Shown here: one piece after another, positions 48,990-61,784 of the stretch
Layout of the letters: every line of letters starts with the position of its first letter
Numbering within the stretch: the stretch's first letter is position 1
DNA from: Casuarina equisetifolia
Lineage: Eukaryota; Streptophyta; Magnoliopsida; Fagales; Casuarinaceae
Assembly (NCBI GenBank): GCA_028551475.1
Contig: CM052354.1
Location: 32,263,258 to 32,327,257 of the forward strand
DNA length: 64,000 nt
Reading direction: 5' to 3'
Program-made: the position numbers and the translations under genes
Notes under the pieces: generated by a model
Told to the model about the DNA's origin: nothing
Databases searched by the model: none
What the model saw: only the letters and a program-made list of their open reading frames with translations

Positions 48990-51764
48990 TTAGCTTCTAT
49001 GTTGCCTTGCATTCATGCTTCTTGTTTGTTGGCTTATTGCAAAACTCTGCATAAACTAGTTATGCTTCTCTATGATCCCAAGAACAAGTCCAACAACAAA
49101 TCCACATCCATAGCCCATTGTTACAACTTTCCAATTGAATTCAAATAGAAACCTCCAATTTTGATTATCTCTAAAGGTTGAAGGTGGCAAATAAGGCTGT
49201 TCAAAATTCTCACATTTCTTTAACAAAGGGTTTCCACATAATCTAGGATTATCAATGAATGAATCATTTGAAAATGTATCAAATTGTTTCCCAAATGGTA
49301 TGGGCCCTATGAGATGATTATGGGAAACATTAAGGAATTCAAGGAAATTGAGTTGCACAATTTCTAAAGGAATCATACCAAATAACTTGTTTTGGGAAAG
49401 ATCTAATGATTCAAGCTCTGTCAAGTTCCCCAAAGAAGATGGTATATGACCTATGAGAAAGTTATTTAAGAGGTTGAGCAATTTCAACCCTTTAAGATGT
49501 CCAATAATTTTTGAAATTTCTCCTTCAAATCAATTGTTTGAGAGATCAATAGCAACAAAAATATTTAGGATTTTTTCATACACCATATTATTGCCTTTGT
49601 TGGTAATTGTCATTGTATAAATATAGACATATTGGGTACAAACTTGCAAGTACATTAATTCATTTTCATTGTGGATTTGAATGGCTTTCCAAGTTTTGAA
49701 GTATTGAGAGGGTAGTTGGCTTATAATGCCATTATTTGAGAGGTCGATAACTTGTAAACTTGGGAAATCAAAACAATCGTTAGGATTTCCTATTGCACCA
49801 TAAAATTTATTTGATCGCAAAATAAGAACCTTTAATTCAGAAAGACCACCCAACCAAAAAGGGAAACTATCATTAATTTGATTGTCTCCCAAACTAAGAA
49901 CTTCAAGCTTCATACAATTGGCCAATGATCATGATATTAGGCCTCATAATTGATTTTGGCTAAGATCAAGCATCTGTAAATCATTGCCTTTAGGAAATAA
50001 TGAAGGAATGGTTCCATGAAAGTTATTCCTGTGTAAATTTAGAACTGACAAAAAACTACTCATGTTGCCTAAACATTGAGGAAGTGAGCCACTTAAGCTA
50101 TTGTTTGACAAATCAAGAACAATGATTGAACTTAGATTGCAAATCAAGTGTGGGATTTCTCCAGTCAATTCATTGTTTGCAACTGAGTATCAAGTGGTAC
50201 AAGGGGGTGGGATTGGAATTGGCCCTTGAAGCTTGTTGGAATTAAAGGCTAGCATTATTGTTGTAGACGAAGAGGAAAAAATTGGAAATTCATCAAAGCC
50301 TGTTAGAAAGTTGAAACTCAAATTTATATGCCCTTTAACATTTTTAATTACATTCCACATCCATTTTGGAACTTGGCCATGAATTTCATTCTATTTAAGA
50401 TTCAAGTTCCACAATTGATCTTGGTTCTTTAGAAAATCTAGGAACTCACTTAGGTGACAAAGACTTAGATCTAACTCCTCCAATTTTGGAAAAGTTGCAT
50501 TCTTACAAGGCTTTGTAAGTAATGAAATTTCATTGTAGGATAGATCAAGAGCAATAAGGTTTTTGGATTTCAAGAACAAGTCAAATTCTATTGTGCCATT
50601 GAAGTAATTTGAGCCAAGTCTTAAAACATGAAGATTTAAAAGCCTAGATATTGACTCAAGAATTGAACCGTGAAAACTATTTTCTGCCAAGTTTAGTGTA
50701 ACTAGTTGGGTAAGGTTGCAAATTGAATGTGGTAGCTTTCCAAAAAAAGAAATGCCATTGAGATCCAAAATTTCAAGGGGGTAGGTTCTATCAAATTCTG
50801 GTAGGCATCAAGAAAGATTCTCATTATTACTCAATTCAAGATTCTGAAGATTAGGTAGATAGAAAATTTCCTTGGGAAACTCACCCCCTAATCTATTACT
50901 TGATAGATTTAGTGAAATTAGTTGGACAAGGTTTCCAAAGGATGATGGTATTGGTCCAAAGAAATTGCATTGTCCAACACCAAAATGTTGTAAGGACTTG
51001 AGGTTACCAATTGAGTTCGATAGCTTACCAAAGAAACTTGTACCAAAAAGCTCCAAAGATTCAAGGTGGCTGCTTTGGTTAAATTCTGGAATACTACCTC
51101 TAAGAAGACCATTGTAACCCAAATCAATAGATTGAATATTGGGTAAATAGAAAATTCCGATGGGAAATTTGCCACGCAAGTCACAGCGTTCTAGATTTAA
51201 AGATGTTAAAGATAAGTTTAACAAGGTTTTTGGTACCGTGGATGATATATGAGTTGGACCAAGATGTAGTTCTTTCAATTTTGTTAAGTTTTGAACCATA
51301 CATCTTAGGCCAGGCAGAAGACTCCCCACATCATTTTCTGAAAGATCCAAGGAAACTAAATTAGAGAGCTCTAGAATTTCTAAAGGGATATCACCAAAAA
51401 GACTAGCAGCAGAGAGATTGAGGTTTGTTAGCCTTGAAAGGTGTCTCAAACAAGGTGGGATTAGAGAATTATTGAAGTCATTCTCGGCAAGATTAAGCCT
51501 CTTGAGGTGAACAAGCTGGAAGAGACTGCTATTGGAATTAAAGGAACCGAGAAGACAACTATTGCTGAGGTCGAGGCTGACCACATGACCTGAGTTCTCG
51601 TGGCACTCAACTCCTAGCCATTTGCAGCAATCATTGCTTTCAAGCTCCCACATGAAAACCTTAGGATGGGCAGAGGAGTCATTAAATTGTTTGCAATGGA
51701 TGGTAAGGCTTTCCTTGAATTGCAGCAAGGCCAAACTTTCAGCATCATGGCAAATTGGCTGCAC
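48990..51764 (-). pseudogene. RLP-5: full-length LRR receptor-like pseudogene with seven stops
   Basis: One continuous frame of about 920 codons shows the whole family layout: N-terminal cap (PICHDAESLALLQF, CCKWLGVECHENSGH), LRRs, island loop (KTWKAIQ, TITNKGNNMVYEKIL), last LRRs, cap ([18 protein letters not shown]) and a membrane helix ([18 protein letters not shown]). It is broken by in-frame stops at 50808, 50391, 50190, 49944, 49929, 49530 and 49056. Those at 50190, 49944 and 49056 stand where relatives have Trp (TGG). There is no frameshift over 2.7 kb. The frame upstream of PICHD has no ATG after the nearest stop, so the signal peptide start is also gone. The frame ends at a TAA at 48990. 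Confidence 0.9.
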
Positions 51765-53125
51765 AAAGGAAGAACATCCACAACAGTGAGTCTATAAGCT
51801 TTTTTCACTAAGCCATTGTACACTTTCTATATCATTATATCCAATGACTCGTCTCACAAAAAGTTGCAACGATGATCCTCTGAGTCAAGTTTTTTTTTTT
51901 TTTTTTATTTGATTACAACTCATGGGATGAGAGGGAGTGTCTCAAACCCTGACTTGTTGGACGGATAGATCAAGTTTCTATACAGTATTGTTAAGGTATT
52001 TATTTTTAAATAATTTAATATTGAAAAACATCGCACTATAATTAAATGGACATATAAGGCCAGGACATAAAAACGAATGTTCAGATTATATGCCATTAAA
52101 CGGACAAAAACCGTCGACAAAGAAATTGAAAACAAAATTAATCTTATCCGTAAAATTCCTTAAAAATTCTCAAATTCATACATCCATTTGCATGAAATTA
52201 GAATAAATAAATCAAAAAGCGGTTGGAATTACATCAGTTTTTCTTTGCCCGCTTTAGAGGTCTACGGTTTTAAGATTCTAAATGCGTAATATCAGCGTTG
52301 CCTCCATAACATTACCCCTGGAACCTAATTCCTCTTTTGTCCTTTGTTTATCCTTCTATCAGAAAGAAGAGCAAGGGTAAAGCAATACGAAATACAAAAT
52401 GTTTTCTCTATTTATCAACTCTTTTCAGATATTCTTTCGTATTTTATTATATTTGTCTAATTTAATCTATTAACATAGAATCTTTCACAACACCGTCAAT
52501 TATTCGAAATTTGAGGCTTGGACAGACGGGTTTTGACAGAAAAGCGGGTTGACACAAACCTGACAACATAGGACGTGAAACGCGATAATCCGTACTCCGT
52601 ACAGTCATCGAACAGATCTTGTTTGCATCCTTTGTCCTGTTCCGGGTAACATACTAAGACCGTGATCCTGACGCGTGTCAGAACGAGGTAAACCCACGTC
52701 CTTATAAGCCGCAAAATATACTTGCATTTGCTCCACGTGGGACCCCAACTCAGCTGTTAACCCCTACCCACATCAGATCAAGTACTCATCTTACCGTCTT
52801 ACTGATGTGGGTGAAACTTACCTTCTGACAGAAGGAAAGACTTGACTGGAAGTAAGAAATTCTAGGCAAGCCCTATGTTCTGTGGCTGAACCTTTGGAAA
52901 CAGATATCATAATAAGGGAACTATTTCAGCAACTGGGGGAGTTTCATTTTATTGTTTTTGTTCTAATTTTGGAAACTGTTTCACCAAATTTGCACAGCAA
53001 ATCCAAAAGCAGATAAACTGAACCAACTGAAACCAAGACAAACCTTCTAGCCAAAGCTCAAAGGTCAAAGAAGAAACAGTTTGAAATTAGGAAACCAACA
53101 AAAAGATGAGCAAGGAAGAACTCAC
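51765..53125. other. Spacer between RLP-5 and DUF1218-like exon E
   Basis: No gene is seen. 52490-53100 aligns with 58440-58740 and with the sequence downstream of exon 1 in copies C and D (17400-17670, 36380-36710), that is, with the family's first intron. A T-run lies at 51893-51906. Confidence 0.5.
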
Positions 53126-53215
53126 CTTAGTTCCACTTTGCTCGGCAGCAGCAGCACGCACAAAAGCTATCAGATAGAAGACAAGCACCATGGCCAGTAA
53201 CAGCCTAGAAGCCAT
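53126..53215 (-). pseudogene. DUF1218-like first exon E, intact but without recognised second exon
   Basis: The 90-base exon encodes MASRLLLAMVLVFYLIAFVR then AAAAEQSGTK, a clean signal-anchor, and ends in AAG followed by GTGAGTTC, phase 0. I find no second exon before RLP-5 begins 1.4 kb downstream on the same strand. The leader has a GA tract, and a TATA-like CTATATTCAC lies about 53388-53397. As a DUF1218 gene it is incomplete; its exon could still be transcribed and spliced to something else (see findings). Confidence 0.55.
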
Positions 53216-53420
53216 TCCTGACAACACCGATCTCTCTCTCTCTTCCTCTCCCTCTCCTCTTACTATTCGCACACAGTAACACCAAAAGAAAGGGGCGAGG
53301 ATAAGTGCACAAAGTCGAACAGAGAAGGGAAAATGCAACAATTTCCTGCTGAGTATGGTTTAGTTCTTAGATGAACATCCAATGAAGTGAATATAGGAGC
53401 TTTTAACCCTGAACCAACTT
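53216..53420 (-). promoter_or_regulatory. 5' leader and promoter of DUF1218-like exon E
   Basis: Conserved with the leaders at 2822-3035, 23825-24030 and 59450-59620, including CTAAGAACTAAACCA and the GAGAGAGA tract. Confidence 0.4.
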
Positions 53421-53424
53421 TCAC

Positions 53425-55040
53425 TTCTTCGTGAAATTTCCTGAAGCCTTCTTTCCCATCCTCTCTTTGCACCGACAAACTAGAAAAAATTTACCCCACC
53501 TCTCACGATTTCCAACGATTTCTCGTCAAGCGATCTCATGCAAAAGTTACCACATACCTTTCTGTCTAATCACTTTCATACTTCTGTCAAGTCACTCTCC
53601 AATTATGGTACATTTTTATATTAAGAATCTCATGCTAATAAAGTCACGTTATGATACCTTTATTATCTCAGTATTGAAAAAAAAATGTTAAAAAACTCAG
53701 AAACATTATATAAATAATTTAAAAATGTAAAGGGATCTACTGTAAAATAAACACTCCATAATCTCAAGTTCCTTGTATATTCTTGTATTTTAACGTAAAT
53801 AAGATTTTAAAATGAAAAGCTTATTAAGGAAATATTACGAAGATATCATAGACGAATAAAATAAAATATGAATCTATAGTGAACCCAGTAGATGGGTCCT
53901 GAGCATAGTTCTTTAGTTCTTTAAGTTTTGTGTTAGTTTGGTCCTTGGAGTCTGCCGTAGATCGTTATTTCCAAATGTTCAAATTTTTGGTCAATGTTAT
54001 TGTCTTTTGATTAATGAAACGACTCCAAGGTCCTTTAAAGCTTATTTTAAAGTTATTGGCATTGAAGATCATACGATAGAATTGAAGGCTATTAGTTTAT
54101 GAGGCATGTGATTTCTCTAAGTGATGCTTACCAAAATTCTAAACTAAATCGGTTTAGGACTTCAATGAAGACAATAATTCAATATTACAAAACGAACTTT
54201 ATTTGGATAAGAACAAGAAGAGAGCCAAAAGAAAGGCTAATATTCTACTTTCTCTAAAAAGAGCTTTTAGTAGACAATGACCATGTCATACAAAGTAGTG
54301 GGCATATTGTGTTATATAAAATTACATAATTTACTTCGATTTAGATCTTATATGAACATCCATGGAAGATAATCTAAAAGCTTTTATGGACTAATCCTCT
54401 TAGTGTAATTTGAAAAATGTAATTTCCAAATAACTTCCCTATAGTGGGTTATTTTCATTTCCATCTTTACTCTAACCTCTACAACTTTAAAATTTTCAAT
54501 TAAATAAAGCTATTGAACTAACTCATATTGATTTCAAAAGACTAACTCATATTGATTGTAAGAGTTGGACAGATAAAATATTAGAAAAAAATAGAAGATT
54601 GAGAAATAAAACATCTTAACTACACATGAAGATGTTGGCCAAATCAGTCATAATTTTTATATGCACATTTTGGATGCAAGTATTTATATTATCAAAGCAA
54701 ATAATTTAGGAGATTAAAAAAAAAAAAGATACGGGGCTTTATATAGGTGAGTAATATAGATATACAACATTCTCATAAAATAGCTTAGCAAACAATTTCC
54801 TTTCCAAAGGAGAAAAGAAGATTGATCCTACCAAATCTTAAATTTTGAAATAAAGTCCTTTTGGAATGTATGATTTGGAATCCCATAATTTCCTAAACTC
54901 TTCCTTGTAAAGTAAGTGGATTCATGAAAAAAAAAAAAGGTAAAAGAACTTCAATACTGCAACTTGATGTAAAAGGTTTTATGGCATGAAGTTTAAGAAG
55001 TACACTCTTACATCAATTCTTTATAAGTCTGCCTATTACT
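53425..55040. other. AT-rich intergenic stretch with an interspersed repeat
   Basis: 53930-54080 is copy 7 of the interspersed repeat. 53560-53900 matches 59690-60040. No gene is seen. Confidence 0.5.
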
Positions 55041-55049
55041 ACAAAAAAA

Positions 55050-56200
55050 AAATTATAAGGATCTTTGACCAATTAATAAAAAAGTGCATTGGTATGATTT
55101 AATTTAGTCTAGCAATAGTAGCAAACAAAATTTTATTAGATGACTAATTTATTAAGATCAACTTTTTACAATAGAAGAAATTGTATAATAACTCCATTCA
55201 ATTAATTTATATTATCATTTCTATTAATTTTAGATAGAAAGTAGATATCATCTTTGTTGAACATGGATAAGGATGATTTGAAAAAATATCTTTATTCAAA
55301 ATAAAATTTGATGTTATATTAGAGGATGAAATGAAGAACAATAATAGATTATCAAAGCAACTAAATAAAAATATTTGGTTACAAAACTTCTTAAGGTATC
55401 TTTTGTAATATCCATTTACTATATATAGGTTAAATGTAATAAAAGACAATTTTATAATAAAATAATTGATATTCTAATCCTAGTGGCAAAAGTAAAGAAA
55501 ATTGTATAAGCTGGTAGGTATAATAGCCAACCAAAAAGGGTGGTTGAATTGGTTTTTTGATTAATTAGCCTTTTAAAAATGTTTTATAGTTTGCACACAA
55601 ACATAAGATTAAGTCATAAATTTAAAGCAAGTAAACAACACATAAAGACACAATTTTTATATGAGCATACAATGACTTAGAGTTGGCAAGGTCTCTTTAA
55701 ACTAAGGTCCACACTTACCTTTGTTCTCTTCAATTCTACATATTATTGCCAAAAGATTTGTAACGATCTTTGGTAAGTTGATAAAACAATGGATTGTTAT
55801 GATTTAATTTGGACTGATGACATCAATAACATAATTTTATTAGATGACTTACTTGTAGAGATAAACTTTCTACATTAATAGAAATTGTACAGTGGCTACC
55901 TTTAGTAAACATAGATGATATATGATATATGATATATGTTAATCTCATATTGAAAAATAGGAGTTATCTTTTTTTTTTTAATGTGTATGGATAAGGATAA
56001 TTTGGAAAAGTATTCTCATCAAAAATAGAATCCGATGTGACATTGGAGGATATCATGAATAACTACAATAAATGATCAAAGCAAGTAAAGGAAGGAATTT
56101 GATTGTTAAACTTCTTAAGTTGTCTTTTTTAACTTGCATTTATTGTATATGAGCTAAATGAAATAGAAGACATTTTCAAGAAAAAACAATTGATATTCTT
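55050..56200. repeat. Dispersed 400-base repeat, copies 2 and 3 in tandem
   Basis: Copies at 55050-55490 and 55760-56200 in the same orientation, separated by about 270 bases that look like LTR-type sequence (GGTGGTTGAATTGG). Related to 45520-45900. Confidence 0.55.
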
Positions 56201-57960
56201 ATTCTCTTAATGAAAGTAAAAAAAGTAGTATGAAGAGAACTTCTTTATTTAAAAATATAATTTTTTTTAAGTAAATGTCATTTTAAATGAGATTTAGAAA
56301 TTTCCAACTTTTATGTTTTTATAGATCCAATGAATTTTATAATATTGAGGTATGTCCATGTGTTTTGTGTTTCAATATTTGTTAATATAATTTATATTTT
56401 CAAAAAAAGACACAACTTTTACCATGGTGGTTTAGTCCTCCTACTACGTCTCCCATTTTCTTCCTTTAGTCTAAACAATTAAAGTCTTCTTTACTCAAAC
56501 TCATGAGAAAAAGTTCTTCCACAACTTATAATCTTTTCTCCAAGTTTTATAACTCAAAGTGTATTTTAACACATACCACTTTATGTACAACTTATAACTC
56601 AAACGATTTCTTCAATCTTATACAACTCAACAATATCCTTAACATACAAATTTGTGTGGAAAATTATAAGAGTAGAAAGTTTTTGAGCAATTTCTAGGTA
56701 GATGAATAAAAGTTCAACCTAGTTATAAGTTTCACTAAATAGGTACTTTAAGAGACTCTAAACATCAATACAAACAATGATTAAGTACAAGTAGAGCCTC
56801 AATGAGAAAACTCCAAAATCATAGTACAATTAGGGTTTCAAAATCTCAATCAACTATGTAGAAGTACGTGCGGCACATAAATGTGTAGGAGAACAATATT
56901 ACTTGCAAGTGTATGAGAGTAAATAAGAACTTCGCTGAATATTTCAAGATAGCTCAAGCTTTTCAAGACTTTTGCAAACTTTCTTCATCTTCTCATTCAG
57001 CTCTATTCCTTCTTTTATAAAAAGTTCTAGAGCTCTTTTTAAAGCTTTTATAGCACCACAAAGACCGCACCTTTTTGCTTCAAAAACTAGCCGTTCTGAC
57101 ACTTTGAATTCTCCTCTATTTTCTGTCCGTTTGAGCGATGTTTCAGGTTTGCAAGAGAAGGCTACTGCCGGAACAAAGCTTCCTGTCTGACTTTGGCCGA
57201 AATCCCATATCAAACGCTGCCGTTTTCTAAAGTTATTTTACTTCAGTCATTCGGATCTTCGTGGATTGTCTTCCGGGTCACGGTCCGGATGGATGTTCTT
57301 TTGAATCTTCCTCATTCTTCTATAATCTTGAATCAAATTCTTCTGGGAATGTTTCTAATAAAGCGGTCGGCTTCCTCTTCAACAGATTTATGGGATTTTA
57401 GATTCAAAATCCTTCAAATCCATCTCTTGTTCATCTCCCACTCACCTCGGTCACGACGAACCCATCGGGTCACGAAGAACACAAATATTCCTGAGTCTTA
57501 CTCCATCGATCTTCTCTGAGTTTTTGAATCACAAATATTCTTCACAGAATTCTTCTCTTCTTAGATTGTGTCAAAATGCAGCAAATTTTGGCTTCGATGG
57601 AGCCCTTTCTAGTGGCGTCTCAATCTGGGTTTCACTGCCGGGTCGGGAACTTCTCCAGTCGGGTCACGCTAGCTTCTGGGTTGCGCATTGTTCTCACGGA
57701 GTCGGGTCCCCTGGGTGGCAGACCGGGTCGAGCACTAAGCTTTCGGGTCTCACACATGGGAAAGGGATCTGGGTCACGTATTGGTCTGGTACTGGGTCGC
57801 GGACCTTGATCATGGACTGATTCGCGATCTGGATTTTTGCTGCACAGTAATTGGGTCGCTGGGTTATGTGATCTGTTGACTTCTGATTCGGACTGGGTTT
57901 ACATGCGTCAGATCATGTGGACTCAAGGCTCCGGTCTACACAGTATTTTTCTTTGTATTT
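55500..57960. mobile_element. Possible LTR-retrotransposon remnant
   Basis: The opening GGGTGGTTGAATTGGTTTTT is a pattern I know from plant copia-like LTR regions. 56660-57060 continues in that style, and 57600-57830 is a GC-richer part with many CGGGTC repeats. Frames on both strands are short; no gag, protease or polymerase motif is seen, and a 400-base repeat has inserted in it. Weakly supported. Confidence 0.3.
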
Positions 57961-59095
57961 GGACTGGGCCGCACATGATGATTTTAAAAACAGATTTGAC
58001 ATCATCATCCTTTTCAAGCATGATTGCAATAACATATCTCCAGCAAAATATTTTATTTTAATTTTCTTATAAAACAAATGAAAATAAAAACATTTATTCA
58101 AATTTTATTTCCAATATTCATTTAGAACATTAAATCATGAAAAAAATTTATACGTTAACTATAAAATATTTTGTCTCATTAAAATACAATTTCATGAAAT
58201 ATACTCTTTTTCCTTTTCATTATCATCAAAATAATAATAGCAATATTTCGAATATGATAGAGAGTTTTTTTGTTCTGAAATATAAAATTCTCTCAAAGAA
58301 GTGTTATTTTTAATGAAATTTGAAAAAAAAAATTTAACCTTTATCTTTTTGTAACCTTTCATAACTCTTATACAAAAATAAAATTAGTATACAAAAATAT
58401 ATAAGTCCTACAGCAGACCCCTCTTAATCCTCTCAACCCCTAGTCAACTTAGGACTTGATTCTAAAGAGGCACGATTAACATGTACGCATATCAAACAAA
58501 TCTTGTTTGCATCCTTTGTCCTGTTCTAGAACATCGTATAACATACTACGGCTGTGATTCAGCACTGGTCTTACGGTCTTACCTTCTGGCAGAAGGAAGT
58601 TTATCCCAATCCGATTTACAAACAGGTTGAGACGGAAAGACGAGACTTTTTAAGTATGAAATTCTAGCCAAGCACTGTGTTCTGTGACCTACCCTTTCGA
58701 GACAGATATCATAATCCAGGAACTATTTCAGCAATCCCGAAATCATACTCAAATTCAGACATCAAAGTCAAAACAAAACAACTCCGCAATTCTATACCAC
58801 GTGACAGATCACTACTAACAAAACAAAAAAGGAAAATAAATCCTACAGAAAACCACAGCTGAGAGGACGAAAACAGGAAAAGATGTCAATTTGAAGGAAG
58901 ATCAGGGAGAATGATTAACACCTTTGGTAGTTCGGCTTTTAATAATCTAAAACCAGAAGTTCATTTCTACAGTGGCTTCTCAGACATAACTGGTTTCAAT
59001 CTTTGGAAATTCAGAAGTCTTTCAAAATCAATGGTCAGAGTAGTTACATTGCGATTTCTGTCATGCTGAGAGTTTCATTACTGATCATCTATTCT
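57961..59095. other. AT-rich stretch ending in DUF1218-like flank
   Basis: No gene. 58440-58740 matches 52560-52940; 58740-59060 matches 22960-23400 upstream of RLP-3, showing that the RLP/DUF1218 module was here too, without the receptor. Confidence 0.45.
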
Positions 59096-59099
59096 TGTC

Positions 59100-59442
59100 A
59101 CCTGCGTTTTCTGTGATTTGTATCTATACATTTTATCTTTTGATGTTTGAATTTTTTGCCTCAAAAGATCTGCAATACATAGTTGTGTTAGTGTACATGT
59201 AACCATTTTAAAACTTTTTGTCACTATGTTTTTGCCATGCTCTGACAAACGATTTTGATGGTACAGCACATCCTAACCAGAGAAACAGAATCAACACAAA
59301 CCCACACAATCTTTTTACTGGAAACCCACGGAACATGTCAAAGAGAAAACAGGAAACAAACGAATAGATGAGCAAGAGCAAAAGCTATCAGATCGAAGAC
59401 AAAGACTACGACCAGGAATAGCTTGGAGGCCATGCCGGCCAT
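59100..59442 (-). pseudogene. DUF1218-like membrane protein remnant F
   Basis: Exon 1 opens with MAGMASKLFLVVVFVFDLIA then FALA, but the part coding for the AAEQRRTK end and the donor is missing: CTTGCTC joins directly to intron sequence (TCATCTATTCG). The flanking AGCAAG occurs at both edges of the missing part in copy C, so a deletion between short repeats is likely. The second exon remnant starts at about 59239 (KNIVTKSFK) and is frameshifted after that. It is a pseudogene. Confidence 0.5.
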
Positions 59443-60290
59443 GCGGGCCAAGACCGGTTTGTCTCTCTCTCCCCTCTAACTATTCGCACACAGTAGCACT
59501 AAAGGATAAAGAAAAGTGTGAGGGAGAAGGCAACAACCTTTAGCTGAATGTGGTTTAGTTCTTAGATTAAAATCCATTGAAGTGAATATAGAAGCTTTTA
59601 TCCACTAAACCAACATTCACTTTTTAGTGAATTTTCCTGACGCTTTCTTTCCTATCCTCTCGCGATTTCCATACGATTTCTTGTCAAGTGGTCTCATGGA
59701 AAAGTTACCACTCAAGCAGCGCCAAATCTAATCACTTTAAGACTTCGGTCAAGTTACTCTCCAATTATTCACGCATTTTTATTTTTATTTTTATTGTTTG
59801 TTTAAAAACCTATACTAATAAGGTCAAATATGATAACTTTATTATCGTAGTATTTGAAAAAAGAAAGTTAAAAGTATCAAAAAATTTATATAAATACTTT
59901 AAACATATAAAGGACTCTAGTATAAAATAAATACTCGCATAATCTCAAGTTCCTTGAATATTCTTGCATTTTAACGTAAAAAATTATTAAGAAAATATCG
60001 TGAAAATATCATAGACAAATAAAATAAAATATAAGTCTATATCGCTCCTAGCAGACAAGGATGTGAATAGTATTCCCGAGTTGTCCAAAGCCCATATTGT
60101 TTTAAGTTTCCGTCAAAAAGTTCATTTGCTATTTATTTTGTCTTTTGCCTAGCGAGCAATAGGCTACCATGGATTTGAATATAATATTAGTCAATAATTA
60201 TGCCACAATTAGAGAATATCTTAATCCAATTCATAGACAAAAAACGATAAACATGATTTTTTAAGGAAAGATATATTGGGAAAAAAAAAG
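59443..60290. other. Leader of copy F and AT-rich spacer
   Basis: The leader to about 59620 is conserved with the other copies. The remainder matches 53560-53900. No gene is seen. Confidence 0.4.
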
Positions 60291-60690
60291 TCAAAAAGAT
60301 CATGGTTTATTGATTTACCAAACCAGAGAAAGTAAGTATTGTACCTACCAAGTGGAGGGAAAATGGCTACAAGCCCACGTGAACAAAAGAAATGAAGATC
60401 TCTATGCTGAATTATGTTGGATTAGTAATTCAAAAAGCTTGAGTTGACAAGAATTTATGGATTTAATTCTTTAACTAATACTAGAACTAATCTGTCTACA
60501 CTAACATAACTTTGAATTCTTTGGTTCTTTTTTAGTTGTGTTAGCTTGGTTTTTAGAGTCTGCTCTAGATCTTTGTTTCTCTATGTTCAAATATTTTTGT
60601 CAATGTTATTTTCCTTTAATTAACGAAACAATTCCAAGGTCCTTTAAAGCTTATCCTAAAGTTATCTGCATTGAAGACCTTATGATGGAA
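60291..60690. repeat. Interspersed repeat, copy 8
   Basis: Matches 24690-25140 and 3690-4200. Confidence 0.6.
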
Positions 60691-61780
60691 TCGAAACATC
60701 TATAAAAAGAAAAATTATTTATTTGAAGAAACTACTATAATAATATTTTTTTTCTTATGTTCCTTTTTTATTTTTTAATCATTGTAATGACTCATCAAAT
60801 ATGTGAGTACAAATGAAGTTATCCAAGTCTGAAAATTATAAAAGATATTAGAAAATAAAAGAATAATAATTATTTCGTATTATTAATATTTTAATATAAT
60901 ATTTTTCTTATATATTTACGTATAATTATAGAACTCTGGAGAATGTAACCTTCAAACAGGGGCTGCGCACTGAAACAAGACGTATTCGAGCTAAGAAGTT
61001 AAAGACGTGTGGGAATCTCGAACGTCTAGAAAAGAAGCCTTCTACAACCGAAAATTTGTCCATTAAAAGGAAGTCAACATCCTAAAATCATCGTTTAGAG
61101 AGATTGAAGGAGATAGTCCCATTCAAACTCTAGTGTAGACAAAGGAGTCATGCTTCATCCCCCCGGAAACCAAATTAAATGATCTCATTTCTGTTTGAAA
61201 GTTAGACATCTTTTGTGCGATTTAAGTATACTTCAGTAAAAAAAGAACTGCATTTCGTCTTTATTTAGCAAGGGCCACAGCTTTTCCATACCGGATTACT
61301 GACATTTGTGCAGAAGCACTCCCATTTTGGCCATTCTTGAGTTGCAGAGCAATATTGCCACGTGATTTCGAAACTACAAGGCTCTTTCTTTCTCCGGAAC
61401 TTCCTGAGCATCTCTACTCAAGATCTTGAGAGAGATAATAACTTAACCATAACGAAACTCTAATATAAATATTTTATAAATTCATTTTTGTTTTGAGTTT
61501 TTGTGTAACAAGTGAAATTGCTTGAGCATGGGTAGTCCAACTTCATCGTCAATCAAAGCCCAGATAAGCTTAATCCAATTAGGTCACTTGTTATTCTCCA
61601 TTATCTATAGGCAACAAATATTTCTGGTCACGTTGTTATTGGACCTGGCTCCCCTCAGTGCTTTGACTAAGTAAGCCATGATTACATTGGATGTACTGAA
61701 TTGTACTACGCAACCTCTGTGTACTCTCCAACCCAACAGGGGTGTGTAGTACTCACTAGGTTCATGAATTGTACTCCATC
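60691..61780. other. Intergenic stretch without recognised genes
   Basis: AT-rich to 60930, then a more balanced base composition from 60950 to 61430 with no frame of interest. No duplication partner in the window is seen. Confidence 0.4.
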
Positions 61781-61784
61781 TCTC

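Noticed and set aside
56944..57213. Minus-strand frame of 89 codons, Lys/Glu-rich C-terminus
   Set aside because: Lies in probable LTR-type sequence, no recognised domain; overlapping frames on the other strand are as good.
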